Shown here: piece by piece, positions 44,231-56,610 of the stretch
How positions within the stretch are numbered: position 1 is the first letter of the stretch
Layout: every line of letters starts with the position of its first letter
NCBI RefSeq assembly: GCF_000003815.2
Contig: NC_049979.1
Span: 26,140,642-26,204,641 of the forward strand
Source: Branchiostoma floridae
Taxonomy: Eukaryota; Chordata; Leptocardii; Amphioxiformes; Branchiostomatidae
Length of the DNA stretch: 64,000 bases
Reading direction: 5' to 3'
Program-made: the position numbers and the translations under genes
The notes under the pieces: generated by a model
What the model was told of the DNA's origin: nothing
What the model saw: the letters and a program-made list of their open reading frames with translations, nothing else
Database searches by the model: none

Positions 44231-45363
44231 AAACAGGGCACCGGTGACACGCAGGGCACATATCACCACGTGTTTACTTTTTTTTATCTTTGTTTATTTG
44301 TTTGTTTGTTGTCGGGGCCTTGAGTCAACCCGGGGAAGGACAACGACAATCTGCTTCCCAGCTGATAGACCTGTGGCCAGGCGAGCCCTCGGGAGGACTA
44401 GTGACACACCAGGGTTGGACACATGTTTGTTTTATCGCACCCAGGAGGAACTCAAACAAATCATAGGGGCCGAATTTACGCATTTAACTGTTCAATTTTA
44501 GACTTGAATCTCTATCTTCAATTTTTAATTCTAAATAGTTCAAAAACGTCTTTAGATTTTTTTGCTGTGTAGTCTCCATTTTTTTTCAATTCCGGCCAGA
44601 TTGTTGCCAATGATGGAGAATACCACTATTTCTAGGAGAGACTGACACATATCAGAGGGATCCAGTATACATTTATACATTATAGTTTGTTATATTCAAA
44701 TTTGAATCCATATCTTTTGATTTAAGGTAGTTGAAGTCTGTACTTTGACCTGCTTTTTTGCCCAGGTTTTCTTAATTCTTGTATGAATTTTGGCAATATT
44801 GAGGACGTTTTTTAAGTTCATCTGAATATTTTTAAAAAAAATTATACATAATATAAGAAGAATCCGAACTCCCCGCCGTCCCAGTAGGTGGAATGTTTCC
44901 TCCATTTTTCCATTTTCTGGCCGGACTGTTACCGATATTGGAGAATTACACTATTTCTAGGTAGTTAAAGGTATTCTTATATAAAAAAAAATGTTACGAA
45001 AAAACGAAAGAAAAAATCCCCGCCGTCCCAGTAGGTGGACTGTCTCTCCGCTGTGCCCTTGTTGATCCGCCATTTTCCTGACTGGGGAGACGAGAGACTG
45101 AAGGGTGTTCGGCTTCCCGCTGAGCTTGGTCCATTTTTGTCAACATCTTTGAAATCATTTCGAACTACTTTAAAAGTTACTGCACTTTCGTATGCCTGCA
45201 AAATAACTTGGCCACGTTTTCTTATAGGAATTACCCTTTGTAATAAATTACCCCAGGAAAAGTCTGGCATATTTCAATGGTTTGTTAGGAACAAACCTCT
45301 TGGCGCTACTTAAGTGAGAATGTACACGTAATCATGCCATGCAAAGTTATTCTTATTTTTTTC
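44231..45363. other. Non-coding contig end
   Basis: A duplicated motif CCCCGCCGTCCCAGTAGGTG occurs at 44871 and 45018. I recognise no gene. Confidence 0.45.
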
Positions 45364-45463
45364 NNNNNNNNNNNNNNNNNNNNNNNNNNNNNNNNNNNNN
45401 NNNNNNNNNNNNNNNNNNNNNNNNNNNNNNNNNNNNNNNNNNNNNNNNNNNNNNNNNNNNNNN
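45364..45463. other. Assembly gap (100 N)
   Basis: A run of exactly 100 N. Confidence 0.98.
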
Positions 45464-45640
45464 CTTTCTCAGAAAATCACACCCCCTTCTAGCATTGAGT
45501 TCCCTTTAAACACAGACTGCAGTGTAGTTATACTCTCTGTGTAAATATGTACAATCATGTTTATATAGAATGCTTTTTTATGTACATTAAACAACCTGGT
45601 TGAAATTCATTCTAATGACAGTTTTTTTCTTATCTTTCAG

Positions 45641-46167
45641 AAAAACATTTTCCGTGGATCAAAACAAAGGAAGAACTGGAAGACGAGAGGCCGTCAGAGT
45701 TTGCACCACCAAAGGAGTACTACCAAACATCATCCCAACAGCACACTCTGGCGCAGAAGAGGAAAGTTCCTTGGAAAAAGAAACCAGCAACTTCCAGTGT
45801 TCAAGCTGATGTCAAAACGGATAGAACACCTTCATCATCATCACAAGAAACAACTATGGCCCAGCCAACACAACCACCCTCACAGCCAACAATGCAATAT
45901 CCCCCTTTCCCCCCTCCTCCCCCCACAATGCATGGTGTATTTCCCCCACCATTTATGCAGGGTTGGCCTCCCTACCCACCACCTATGCCCTTTGACCCTT
46001 CAACTTTACCTGGTAACCCAAACCTGTCACCATATGCCGCTGCTTCAAGTTTCACAACAAATACAAGGAGTCAGGCTGAAACAACACCTCGGACTTCTAC
46101 TAATTCCGTCTCTCAACACGATACATTGGATAGCGCCCTTTCATATTTCAGAAAAAATGCCAACTGA
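45641..46167 (+). CDS. Last exon of a gene with a Pro-rich C-terminus, possibly CCDC174-like
   Basis: Acceptor ttatctttcag|AAAAAC, stop TGA at 46165-46167. The frame reads KHFPWIKTKEELEDERPSEF, APPKEYYQ, a basic KRKVPWKKKP patch, a Ser/Gln/Thr-rich linker, a Pro-rich block (PPFPPPPPTMHGVFPPPF) and a C-terminal LDSALSYFRKN. 'ERP-EFAPP-YY' and a terminal 'L..LSY' helix recall CCDC174, but this is from memory and unverified. Earlier exons would lie in or beyond the gap at 45364. A poly(A) signal AATAAA occurs near 46551. Confidence 0.7.
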
Positions 46168-47658
46168 GAATTCGAAAATGTCACATGATCATAATTTTAC
46201 TTTGGTCATGATTGTTTGTTACCTAACCAATACCATTTAGTGACTTTCACTACTTTTGTTTAATGTAATTCTAGGCTCAGGCCAGTCAGCTGAGATTGTG
46301 CAATGTATTATGTCAATGAAGGTTAGACATTCAGGAATATGATGCGCTGTTAAAAGATACATGAGCTCACGAAGCTGGATAGCTTTTGGTCAGATTCACT
46401 ATATGAGTACCTTTCATGAGTCAGTGAGGAAAGGTAGTGGATACAACCAAAACATCTGACCGATTCCAAAATCTATTCAGTTGCTTGAGTAACTGTTACC
46501 ATACATACTGGTAAGATTGTGTGACGTATGTAACATGTATGTAAAATTGTAATAAACCGTACAAAGTGTCACAGAATTCAGTGGTTCGACTATTGGTTTA
46601 TTGGAGTCAAACTGCTCTAGACATGTAAAATGTGACAGCTACTCTTCCAAGACTACAGTTCTTAGTGACCACCTGGCCATTACAACCGCTTTTTCACCAG
46701 GCCAACGCAACCACGACCGCCAAAACTTGGGACCAAATCCCTGTCCATAACGACCGCGTCATTTTCAAATCTTGCGGTGTCATGGATTTTCAATGATAAC
46801 TAGGGCGATTTTGTGCCAAAGTTTGTGTCGAGTTTTGACTACCATGACGATATTATTGGTAAAAATGATATGGCTGCGGATGCAAGTGCGTGTGCTTGTT
46901 ATTTGCCATTAAACACAACGGAAACCATTTAAACTATGCATCGGGCGTGTTTTGCACTGTCCCCCGGGTGGTCGTCTTGGGCAGGTTTGACTGTACCTAC
47001 TTTAGATTCAGATGTATTTCAATAAAGGGTGCCAAGGGTGTAGAAACTGGTTTTCTCTATAACTCTCTGACTAATATGGGACTATTCGGACTATTAAGCC
47101 TTAGGGAAAATGATATGTTACCTGACCAACCCTAGCCTTTTTTTTTTAGTTGACTCCTGCAAAGGACATAAAATGTTCGATCTGACATCTGAGTGACAGT
47201 GATTCAAGAAAGAATTCCAAATTTTCAGACTTCTACTACATGTATCCGTCACAAGATGTAGTAAACATTGCACTACTTTGTTCAGTTTTGTAATAAACTT
47301 ACTGTATATAATATTAATGTGCAATGTGATCTACTATGACTCAAAAGGGAGCCCTTTAATGCAAATTCATAACAAATAAAGAAACAGGAAAATTATACAA
47401 ACATGGGATTGAATAAACGACAATTATTATCTTTTATAATACAATATAAAGTATCCATCCATTCAAGGTCATTAAATGATACAAAGATCTTAGGTAAACT
47501 CAAAAGAATAACAGGATTGGTCTATTGTTTTCCAAACTGTGCTTTTACAGTACCGATAGAAGTATTTTGTATCATAATCTCATGTCTTCATTCCTCATCG
47601 GAACAGGGTAGACTATGTGGACTCCTTGGGCCGGTCCCGCTGCTGTCTGAAGAAAGAC
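46168..47658. other. 3' UTR and intergenic sequence
   Basis: Probable 3' UTR to about 46575, then non-coding sequence with no recognisable gene. GACCACCTGGCCATTACAAC at 46668 resembles GTGGTCACTATAG/GGCCACTATAG motifs at 8334 and 17755, a dispersed repeat edge. Confidence 0.45.
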
Positions 47659-48688
47659 TTACACTGTGCGAAAGGGTGTGATTTCCGGACAAAGTCGGAG
47701 TTGACATATTTTTGGACATGCTAAATATTCGGACTGTGTCCGGGCACGATGTTCAATATTTCCCATATCTGGAAATATCATGAGTCAGGAATTGTCTTGT
47801 TATGTATCCGGACAAATAAGACTTTCCTGCTTTTCAAGATACGCGCCATTGACGTTTCTTGCCTCCGAATACGTGATATGTTCTACATTCTTGACATATC
47901 CAAGGTCCATATATTTCGATAAGGAATACCCGGACAAATTAGGAGTTTGCACGAAGCATGATGTGCATTATTTCTGGGCCATTGTCAGATGACATTTTCA
48001 ATTTATTATGTCTCAGAATATCATGAGTCATGAAATGTTTCAGCACATGCCCGGACGGATAGAATTTCCCGTTCTTCCGAATACGTGTCAGGGACGTTTC
48101 ATGTTTTCGAATTCATACTATTTTCTTTTCTTTCCATTTACGAGACATATCCGCGACAGATATTCCATGGATTAGTTTTAGGACAGATTCGAAGTTAGCA
48201 TATTCTGACCGTTACCGATAAAGGTATTCTATACGTGAATTGTGAATCGGTGATTGTTTTATTGCGCATCTGAACAAATAAGACTGCATTTTTTTGCCGA
48301 AATTTTCGCTCCTTCCGAATTCATATTCCGTTCCATTTACGACAGATGTCCAAAACAGAAACATTCTAGAGATCAGTTTTCGGACAACTTAATGGTTAAC
48401 AAATTACTTTTCTTGTCATACATGAATCTGAGATTGTTTTGTTGGGTATCCTTAAAAAGGTTTCCTATATTGTCAAATACACGTCATTAACGTTTTTGCT
48501 TCTGTATATTATTCTACAACGAGTATGCCCGATGTCAATGTATGTTTACTCTTTAATTTTCTGGTAATTGAAGCTTAAGCTTAAATATACATGTGCAAAT
48601 ATACTGACATCGACATTTACAATCAAATGACACAGAAAGCAATCTTTGCGATGGTAACAATTATGAGTCAAGTATTATTGTTTCTTTG

Positions 48689-49050
48689 CATATCCGGACA
48701 ATATCTTGAACAAAGTTCAGTCAAAACACTCCACCCCAGCGGTGCAGTTTGGGATAGGTCCATATCCGGACAATATCTTGAACAAAGTTCAGTCAAAACA
48801 CTCCACCCCAGCGGTGCAGTTTGGGATAGGTCCATATCCGGACAATATCTTGAACAAAGTTCAGTCAAAACACTCCACCCGAGCGGTGCAGTTTGGGATA
48901 GGTCCATATCCGGACAATATCTTGAAAAAGTTCAGTCAAAACACTCCACACCAGCGGTGCAGTTTGGGATAGGTCCATATCCGGACAGTATCATGACAAA
49001 AAGTCACTCATGATATTGAATACCAGCGTTGCTGTGTGGGAATGGTCCAT
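48689..49050. repeat. 72-bp minisatellite inside the transposon
   Basis: Four units start at CATATCCGGACAATATCTTG (about 48689, 48761, 48833, 48905), plus a diverged fifth. The 72-bp period is a multiple of three, so long ORFs arise on both strands by chance. Confidence 0.9.
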
Positions 49051-50099
49051 ATCCGGACAATATCACGAGGCAACTTTACTCGTAAAGCGGTTATGCAAGC
49101 TGTGCAAAGTGCCGAGCTGACCAGTACGTTGGCATGTCAACGGTGCGCCTACTGGGGCAGTCGTTGCAGATAACAGCCTACACCGCGCCACAGCGTTTGC
49201 TGCTGTGTACAACTTTGAAACTGGTAAGTACATGATGCATTTATTCACAAAAATAATGCACAATGCCATGTGTTTCCGTGAAACAGGCATGATGGATGAC
49301 ACTAACTTGCTTGGAACCATCTGGAGTAGTCCTAATAGGTAACAAGACTATATTAGGAAGTCACATGACTTGACTAGACCAATAGTAGACCAGCTGGTGA
49401 CAGCAGTTAGGTTTGGAACTAGATTTGAATCTCAGTTGCCGCTGCCGCTAGCCGCTACCGGACCAAGAAGTGAGTGGTGTAGCTCTCTAGTACATAGATT
49501 GTATATACATTATATAAGCAGTTACCGTTCTTAGTTCCGTATATGTCTGTCAGCAATGTCTGTTATCCCTTCCTAGTGTTTTGTGTATTTAATGATTAGT
49601 AGTGTGATCTCTTTGTAAAGATTGTTGTATGATAGATCACTTCTCTTTCAGCTGGAACCCCGCGTGTCATCCCCGGCTTGTTTACAAATTGCCCGTTCCA
49701 TAGTTAGTTAAATTCTCATATTATTTTGTGCTGTATGTGCCGTAACGGCTGCTTCTAAACTTTCCTGTCCTGTTGTTTTGGCAAGGAGAAACTGTAATCT
49801 CCTCACTAGGACCAATGTGATTGTGTGCATATAAAATTCCATTCGTTCTCTGGGGGTCCTTATATGTGCCATCTGTGTGGCCCGCGCCCTTTGATGATAG
49901 CCGACTCCAGATTCCTGCCTTTGTCCCCGTCTTGTCCTGCTGTGATTTTTATGGCCGTGTTGTTTGAATAATTTTACATGTACCGTTCATGGGTTCGGGG
50001 CAGTTACTAGCCGTTTTTTTTCCATTCCAGCCGCTGAGCCTCTGTTTCCCAATCGCCTGTCCTGCCATGCCGACGACCGAGGCCTACCTCCTGGTAACA

Positions 50100-50358
50100 C
50101 TTACGACAGTCTGTGCCCGTAACTGTTGTATCCTGCCAGAACTGTTTCTACTCTGAAGACGGACGGTGCCTGGACTATGCAATGGAGCGGACTGTCCTCG
50201 AGACGTGCCGTCGATATTGCGGGGTCTTGCCAGAGCATCTTCCGTCGCCAATGATCGTCCACTACCACAAAGACGAAGAAGAGGGCGCCCCGGACGATGA
50301 TGCCACAGTCAACACGATACGGACTTATAAAGGACTTGAAAATGGACTGTCGTACTGA
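50100..50358 (+). pseudogene. Possible coding remnant inside the transposon, unrecognised
   Basis: This stretch differs in composition from its AT-rich surroundings. It could encode CQNCFYSEDGRCLDYAMERT, then an acidic tail with DDDATVNTIRTYKGLENG. I do not recognise a transposase motif. It may be the end of an element-encoded protein or a captured exon. Confidence 0.3.
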
Positions 50359-50934
50359 TTTCGTAATGACATTTTTATCCTACGAATATTGATTGTATGG
50401 TTTATAACGTTAGACTTGTGTCGGATACTGTACATTTGATATTGTGCATTTAAACTGATCAGTTTTGTTATGATGTTATTGACTTGGGCTTGATATTATT
50501 GGATCTGACAGTGAACTGTTTAACTTTGGCTTCACTCGAGCTTCACTTTTTGTGAAGACCAATGAGGTTATAGTGAGCTAAAACTTCCTTGGTAAGACAA
50601 ATGCATATTGATTTGCCCCTTGACGTTAACATGACCTGTTCCTCCACATAATGTATTTGTTGTGATACTTGTGTCATCTGATTTATACAGGAAAGTCTCT
50701 GAAAAGCTTTCACAAAATGTAGCCTTACCGAGTTAGCATTTTCGGGGTTAAAACGGACAGGAAACGTTAAATATTAGGTATTTAGCATGATCGTAAAGTT
50801 ACTGGATATTCTGAAATAATGTGTTGTATTGTTCCTATTATGATGTTTCAGTATATCTTAAGTTTATGCAACCTTTCCGGGGCGTAATAGCCCCGAACAC
50901 GCTCAGAAAATATGAAATATTCGGAACGTGTTTT

Positions 50935-51300
50935 GTCTCCAAAGAGCCCTAGAACGTTCCATTACTTGAAATCCGGATATGCGACATGATTATATGGTCC
51001 CATTCTTGACTCCTGAAATTATCCGGATTAATACGAAATATTCGGGACGTGATTTGTATCCAAAGAGTCCGAAGACGTTCCATTACAGGAAATCCGGATA
51101 TGAGACGTAATTATTTGATCCCGTTCCGGACTTCTGAAATTATCCGGATATATACGAAATATTCGGAACGTGGTTTGTCTCCAAAGAGTCCGAAAACGTT
51201 CCATTACTGGAAATCCGGATATGAGGCAGGAATTAAATGGTCCCGTTCCGGACTCCTGAAATTTTCCGAAAACGCAGGGGAGTCATGTCAGATTTCGTCC
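50935..51300. repeat. ~120-bp tandem repeat, right subterminal region of the transposon
   Basis: Three units start at CCAAAGAG (50939, 51060, 51181), each with ACGTTCCATTAC and AAATCCGGATATG. These multiply the TCCGGA motifs seen at the other end in inverted sense. Confidence 0.85.
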
Positions 51301-51494
51301 GGATATTGTCCGGATATATCCAGAAACGGTCCCGATCCGGATGTATACAAACATAGAAACGTCCGGAAATGACACCCTTTCGCACAGTGTTAGCTGCTTT
51401 ACAAGACATGGACAGAAAATTGGGACCTGAGCACAGGTATGGTTTTGAGTCAAGGGTTTTGTATATATTTTTTTAAGCACTGTCAAACTGCTAA

Positions 51495-51590
51495 TGTTAG
51501 GGATGTCCCTGTAGCTCAACTGGTAGCAGCCTCACAGTTGAGCTCCTGGTTCCAATGAGTTGGTAACTGGGGGACCCCAGTTCATCTATA
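51495..51590 (+). repeat. tRNA-like SINE remnant
   Basis: CCTGTAGCTCAACTGGTAGC resembles an A box and GGTTCCAATGAG a weak B box. The structure is too degenerate for a functional tRNA. Confidence 0.4.
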
Positions 51591-51744
51591 CATATTGTTA
51601 ATATTATGAAACTCATACTTCAGGCATACCATTCTGCAATTTACAAATGATGTGTTAAGCAATAGATTTCCCTATAGTAAGAGGGACACAGTCATTCTGT
51701 AATATAAGGTTCATATTTATGCAGCATTTTGGTTCTAATTAATC

Positions 51745-54395
51745 AACCTCTGATTCATCTGTTCCGCAAGCTCAAAATAGAAATTTGCTTTCGAGTAATC
51801 ACCGAGGTCTCTCCAGGCAACACACAGATTGTTAATTACAACTGCAATGTCAGGATGTGCAGTGTCCTCACCATAGATAGTCCGCATCACCTGTAGTGAC
51901 TGTTCATAATATACGATTGCCTTTCTGTAATCACCAAGGTAACTCCAGGCACCACCCAAGTTGCTAAGTGAGTAAGCAATGTCAGGATGTGCAGTATCCT
52001 CACCATAGATAATCCGCTTTATCTGTAGTGATTGTTCATAGAAGTTGATGGCCTTTCTGTAATCAACAAGATCACTCCAGGCACCACCCAAGTTGTAAAG
52101 TGTGTTTGCAATGTCAGGATGTGCAGTATCCTCACCATAGATAATCCTCTTCATCTGTAGTGATTGTTCATAGTAGCTGATGGCCTTTCTGTGATCACCA
52201 AGGTCACTCCAGGCGGCACCCAAGTTGTTAAGTGAGTCTGCAATGTCAGGATGTGCAGTGTCCTTACCATAGATAATCCTCTTCATCTGCAGTGATTGTT
52301 CATAGTAGCTGATGGCCTTTCTGTTATCACCAAGGTCACTCAAGGCATTACCCAAGTTGTTAAGTGAGTTTGCAATGTCAGGATGTGCAGTGTCCTTACC
52401 ATAGATAATCCTCTTCATCTGTAGTGATTGTTCATAGTAGCTGATGGCCTTTCTGTTATCACCAAGGTCACTCCATGCATTACCCAAGTTGTTAAGTGAG
52501 TTTGCAATGGCAGGATGTGCAGTGTCCTCACCGTAGATAATCCTGTTCATCTGTAGTGATTGTTCATAGTAGCTGATGGCCTTTCTGTAATCACCAAGGT
52601 GACTCCAGGCAACACCCAAGTTGTTAAGTGAGGAAGCGATGTCAGGATGTGCAGTGTCCTTACCATAGATAATCCTCTTCATCTGTAGTGATTGTTCATA
52701 GTAGCTGATAGCCTTTCTGTTATCACCAAGGTCACTCCAGGCATTACCCAAGTTGTCAAGTGAGTTTGCAATGTCAGGATGTGCAGTATCCTCACCATAG
52801 ATAATCCTCTTCATCTGTAGTGATTGTTCATAGTAGCTGATGGCCTTTCTGTAATCACCAAGGGTCCTCCAGGCGACACCCAAGTTGTTAAGTGAGTCAG
52901 CAATGGCAGGATGTGCAGTATCCTCACCATAGATAATCTGCCTCATCTGTAGTGATTGTTCATAGTAGCTGATGGCGTTTCTGTGATCACCAAGGGCTCT
53001 CCAGGTATTACCCAAGTTGTTAAGTGAGTTTGCAATGTCAGGATGTGCAGTATCCTCACCATAGATAATCCGCTTCATCTGTAGTGATTGTTTGTAGAAG
53101 CTGATAGCCTTTCTGTAATCACCAAGGTCACTCCAGGCATTACCCAAGTTGTTAAGTGAGGAGGCTATGTCAGGATGTGCAGTATCCTCACCATAGATAA
53201 TCTGCCTCATCTGTAGTGATTGTTCATAGTAGCTGATGGCCTTTCTGTGATCACCAAGGTTACTCCAGGCATTACCCAAGTTGTTAAGTGAGTTTGCAAT
53301 GGCAGGATGTGCAGTGTCCTCACCATAGATAATCCTGTTCATCTGTAGTGATTGTTCATAGTAGCTGATGGCCTTTCTGTTATCACCAAGGTATTTCCAG
53401 GCAGCACCCAAGTTGTTAAGTGAGGAGGCTATGTCAGGATGTGCAGTGTCCTCACCATAGATAATCCTCTTCATCTGTAGTGATTGTTCATAGTAGCTGA
53501 TGGCCTTTCTGTGATCACCAAGGTCTCTCCTGGTGGTACCCAAGTTGTTAAGTGAGGAGGCTATGTCAGGATGTGCAGTGTCCTTACCATAGATAATCCT
53601 CTTCATCTGTAGTGATTGTTCATAGTAGCTGATGGCCTTTCTATGATCACCAAGGTCATTCCAGGCGATACCCAAGTTGTTAAGTGAGTCTGCAATGTCA
53701 GGATGTGCAGTGTTCTCACCATAAATAATCCTCTTCATCTGTAATGATTGTTCATAGTAGCTGATGGCCTTTCTGTGATCACCAAGGTGACTCCAGGCGA
53801 CACCCAAGTTGTTAAGTGAGTCTGCAATATCAGGATGTGCAGTGTCCTCACCATAGATAATCCTCTTCATCTGTAGTGATTGTTCATAGTAGCCGATGGC
53901 CTTTCTGTTATCACCAAGGTAATTCCAGGCAGCACCCAAGTTGTTAAGTGAGGAAGCGATGTCAGGATGTGCAGTGTCCTCACCATAGATAATCCTCTTC
54001 ATCTGTAGTGATTGTTCATAGTAGCTGATGGCCTTTCTGTGATCACCAAGGTTACTCCAGGCATTACCCAAGTTGTTAAGTGAGTCTGCAATGTCAGGAT
54101 GTGCAGTGTTCTCACCATAGATAATCCGCTTCATCTGTAGTGATTGTTCATAGTAGCTGATAGCCTTTCTGTGATCACCAAGGTTCCTCCAGGCAATACC
54201 CAAGTTGTTAAGTGAGTCTGCAATGTCAGGATGTGCAGTGTCCTTACCATAGATAATCCTCTTCATCTGTAGTGATTGTTCATAGCAGCTGATGGCCTTT
54301 CTGTGATCACCAAGGTGACTCCAGGCGGTACCCAAGTTGTTAAGTGAGGAGGCAATATCAATATGTGGGGTGTTCTCACCATATGTTGATATTTT
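51745..54395 (-). repeat. Coding array of 20 TPRs, 132-bp units
   Basis: Twenty 44-residue repeats of the form [18 protein letters not shown], [21 protein letters not shown], the kinesin-light-chain-type TPR consensus. Units differ mainly at the variable helix positions (W, D/N/S/A, H/N/Y). The array has no stop or frameshift over about 2.6 kb. The last repeats (C-terminal, near 51760-51990) are the most diverged. Confidence 0.95.
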
Positions 54396-55449
54396 ATTCT
54401 GAAGTGTTTCTTCTTTGCACATCGCAGAACTTTGGTAATCACATAGACTTTCGTACACCTCTGCTTTGAGGTCTGAAGAGTTGTCAAACAAAATGGTCAG
54501 ATTTTTCTGTGGCTGGCTATTGCTCAGTTGTGAGATGACTTTCTTTAATGGCCTTGCCGTGTAATAGTATCTCATGAGCTGCTGTCTATTTGAGAAGTAA
54601 AATACTTTCTTCAGTTTTGCCCCAATGTCGGTATCTCTTGATATTGATGATAAGGCTGACATGTTTTCCACCTGACCATGATTGTTCATGTATGTCCTCA
54701 GCCTTAGTTCTGCTGAGATACTGACCATCACCATCAAGTGATGTGCGTTCTCAGCATTGACGACCCCACTGTTTTTCATCTCCTGGATAGTCTCCCAGAC
54801 TGTGGTCGGCTGTATGTTATGAAGAAGTGCCCAACAGGACACTGCAAGGCTTGAAAATCTATACATTTCTTTCTTTACATTCAACAGACTTGCACTTAGA
54901 CCTTTGATTTGAAATGTTGGGCACATTCTCTTTAAGTATACTGATTGCAATTACCAAAGGATTTGTCCCCTTATTTACTTGAAGTTGCTGAGTACAAAGA
55001 GACCTGTGCTCATCCACCAGGCACTGTTCTCCTGTGATCAAAGACACATTTCCAAGGATACTAGCAAGGTGGTAGCCTTTCTTGAAATGGAACGTTAAGT
55101 CGTCTTTAAGAACCTTGGTCATATTGCTTGGTGTGTGGATAAGTTCACTTCTTCCTGTGCTGTTACTACCCCTGCCCAGTGGAGTCTTACATGCATTTGG
55201 CATGGCTCCATCAAACGAAAACCCACGTGGTGTAACAGAGTCATAGTACCAGTCATCTAGTGGGTCCCCTGAGAAGAAATCATTTAGAGACTTAATCCCC
55301 ATGGCTGGGAGAATGGTTTCTCCCAGATTTATCACTTTGAGATGCAGGTAATGTGTGAGGTTGCGGAAATACTTAGCATTATGCTCTGTTTCCACCTCTA
55401 TCAAAATAGCAAATTCCAGATCAGAGTACGGAGTTACCAACCCTGTGGC

Positions 55450-55452
55450 TTA
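55450..55452 (-). other. In-frame TAA in the nucleotidyltransferase signature
   Basis: The plus strand reads TTA between codons for GLGS and [11 protein letters not shown] single change from CAA (Gln) would give this stop. The frame is open on both sides. Confidence 0.85.
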
Positions 55453-56193
55453 AGAACCCAGGCCTATCATGGCGTATTTACAGGGAGGGGGGCCCATAAC
55501 CGCTATACATTCATCTACAAGTCCAGCTATGAATGTTTTTCTTTGGTCAACAATAGTCTCAAACAGTGTCTTAATTGCTTCCACTCTCTTCTTTTCCACT
55601 TCTCCTAACTCAGGGTCATCTTCATCAAGGCTGTACGGATCTATTTCCTCATCGATCCTTTTCATTTCTCTCTCCGCACAGTCACGATCCTCATTCAACA
55701 TCCATTTATGTTTCTCTATTTCATCGATGTGTCCCTTTTGTTCAATATCCAGCACATGCTTAACAAATGATTGTCTTATGGCCTGGATTGCTTTCTCGAT
55801 GTCTTCTCTTTTCGATCTTACCAGTGCTGCATTACAGAGTGCTGCAGCCTTGGTGAAATCACCTCCGTCTTTAGACTGGATTCCTCTCTTCAGGTAGACT
55901 TCGCCCAACCTGTACAGGGGCTCTGCCTCTGCATTGTGTTGACCTTAAACAAAAAAAACAGGAAATATTTTCAATTGTACTTGTCTTCGTCTGTTCGACA
56001 AACGTAAAAAGAATTCCACATAAAAATTTAGATGATTTGATGTGTCCCTTCGCGTACCATTGTGGCATTGTTGAATGTTGTTACCTTTGCTTTCCTCCAG
56101 ATACATATACTTCAGGCACAGTTACAAAGGTTAAAGTTTTGAGTATCACTTCTAGTTTCATTGCAAATTTGGTTTGAAATGTCTGGATGGCAT

Positions 56194-56610
56194 AGCCTGG
56201 GTACCATTCGGAAAGTAGTTCTTTCTGGCGTTCATTATCAGTCGCTTCTAGCTCTGACATTCTATACAGTCGCTTCTCTGTGTTTCCGTCTGGAATCGCA
56301 GACCATCTTAACGTCTGGAATCGTCCAAATTTTGGACGCAGGCGCTGATTGGTCCCCACATATTCATGAGCAAATTATGGAATGGGTTCAAGCGCTCGTT
56401 CAAACCTGAGTGTTCCAATACCGGAAAAGCCCCCGTCCCCTTGCCGTGTGGGCACCGGCCAGTTGTCATTGTCAGAACGAGTGCTCCAGAACCCATGTCT
56501 TGATTCGCTGATCATTAACTGGCATCACCACCAAACGGTTTGAATGTGCAGGTCCACAGACGGATAGCAGAAGCGAACATAGGAGCGAACTACTATTCGG
56601 ATCGTACCCA
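56194..56610. mobile_element. TIR element AGCCTGGGTACC, copy 1 (intron 3)
   Basis: TA|GCCTGGGTACCATTCGGAA at the left and TTCGGATCGTACCC at the right are inverted. The interior has CCAAATTTTGGACGCAGGCG and TTGAATGTGCAGGTCCACAG. It matches 61349-61779 in reverse orientation. Confidence 0.72.

Larger units (their letters stand above)
47662..51389. mobile_element. 3.7-kb DNA transposon with CACTG inverted ends
   Basis: The left end CACTGTGCGAAAGGGTGTGA (47662) mirrors the right end ACACCCTTTCGCACAGTG (to 51389), with TTTCCGGAC also conserved inward. TTA flanks both sides (47659-47661 and 51390-51392), a 3-bp target duplication. Both subterminal regions are crowded with TCCGGA(C) motifs. These are features of EnSpm/CACTA-like elements, although a TTA duplication is also usual for PIF/Harbinger. 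I find no intact transposase, so it looks non-autonomous or decayed. Confidence 0.75.
51735..55943 (-). pseudogene. NTase-TPR gene, exon 4: nucleotidyltransferase domain and 20 TPRs
   Basis: Acceptor gtttaag|GTCAAC at 55943, stop TAG at 51737-51735. The first part, [15 protein letters not shown], completes the N-terminal TPR. The NTase signature is cut by TAA at 55450. The frame continues as [20 protein letters not shown] to [11 protein letters not shown] and stops at 54859. The TPR part is in the other frame, joining near [20 protein letters not shown]. One extra base in or near the CCC at 54919-54921 would explain the shift. Confidence 0.82.

Noticed and set aside
43881-44269. ORFs in the CA-rich tract
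   Set aside because: Cys/Val or His/Thr repeats from simple sequence.
48591-49013. Long ORFs on both strands over the 72-bp repeat
   Set aside because: They exist because the period is a multiple of three. The repeat lies inside a transposon and the peptides have no domain.
48689-49050. CRISPR-like array
   Set aside because: Direct 72-bp tandem units with no unique spacers in a eukaryotic transposon; it is a minisatellite.
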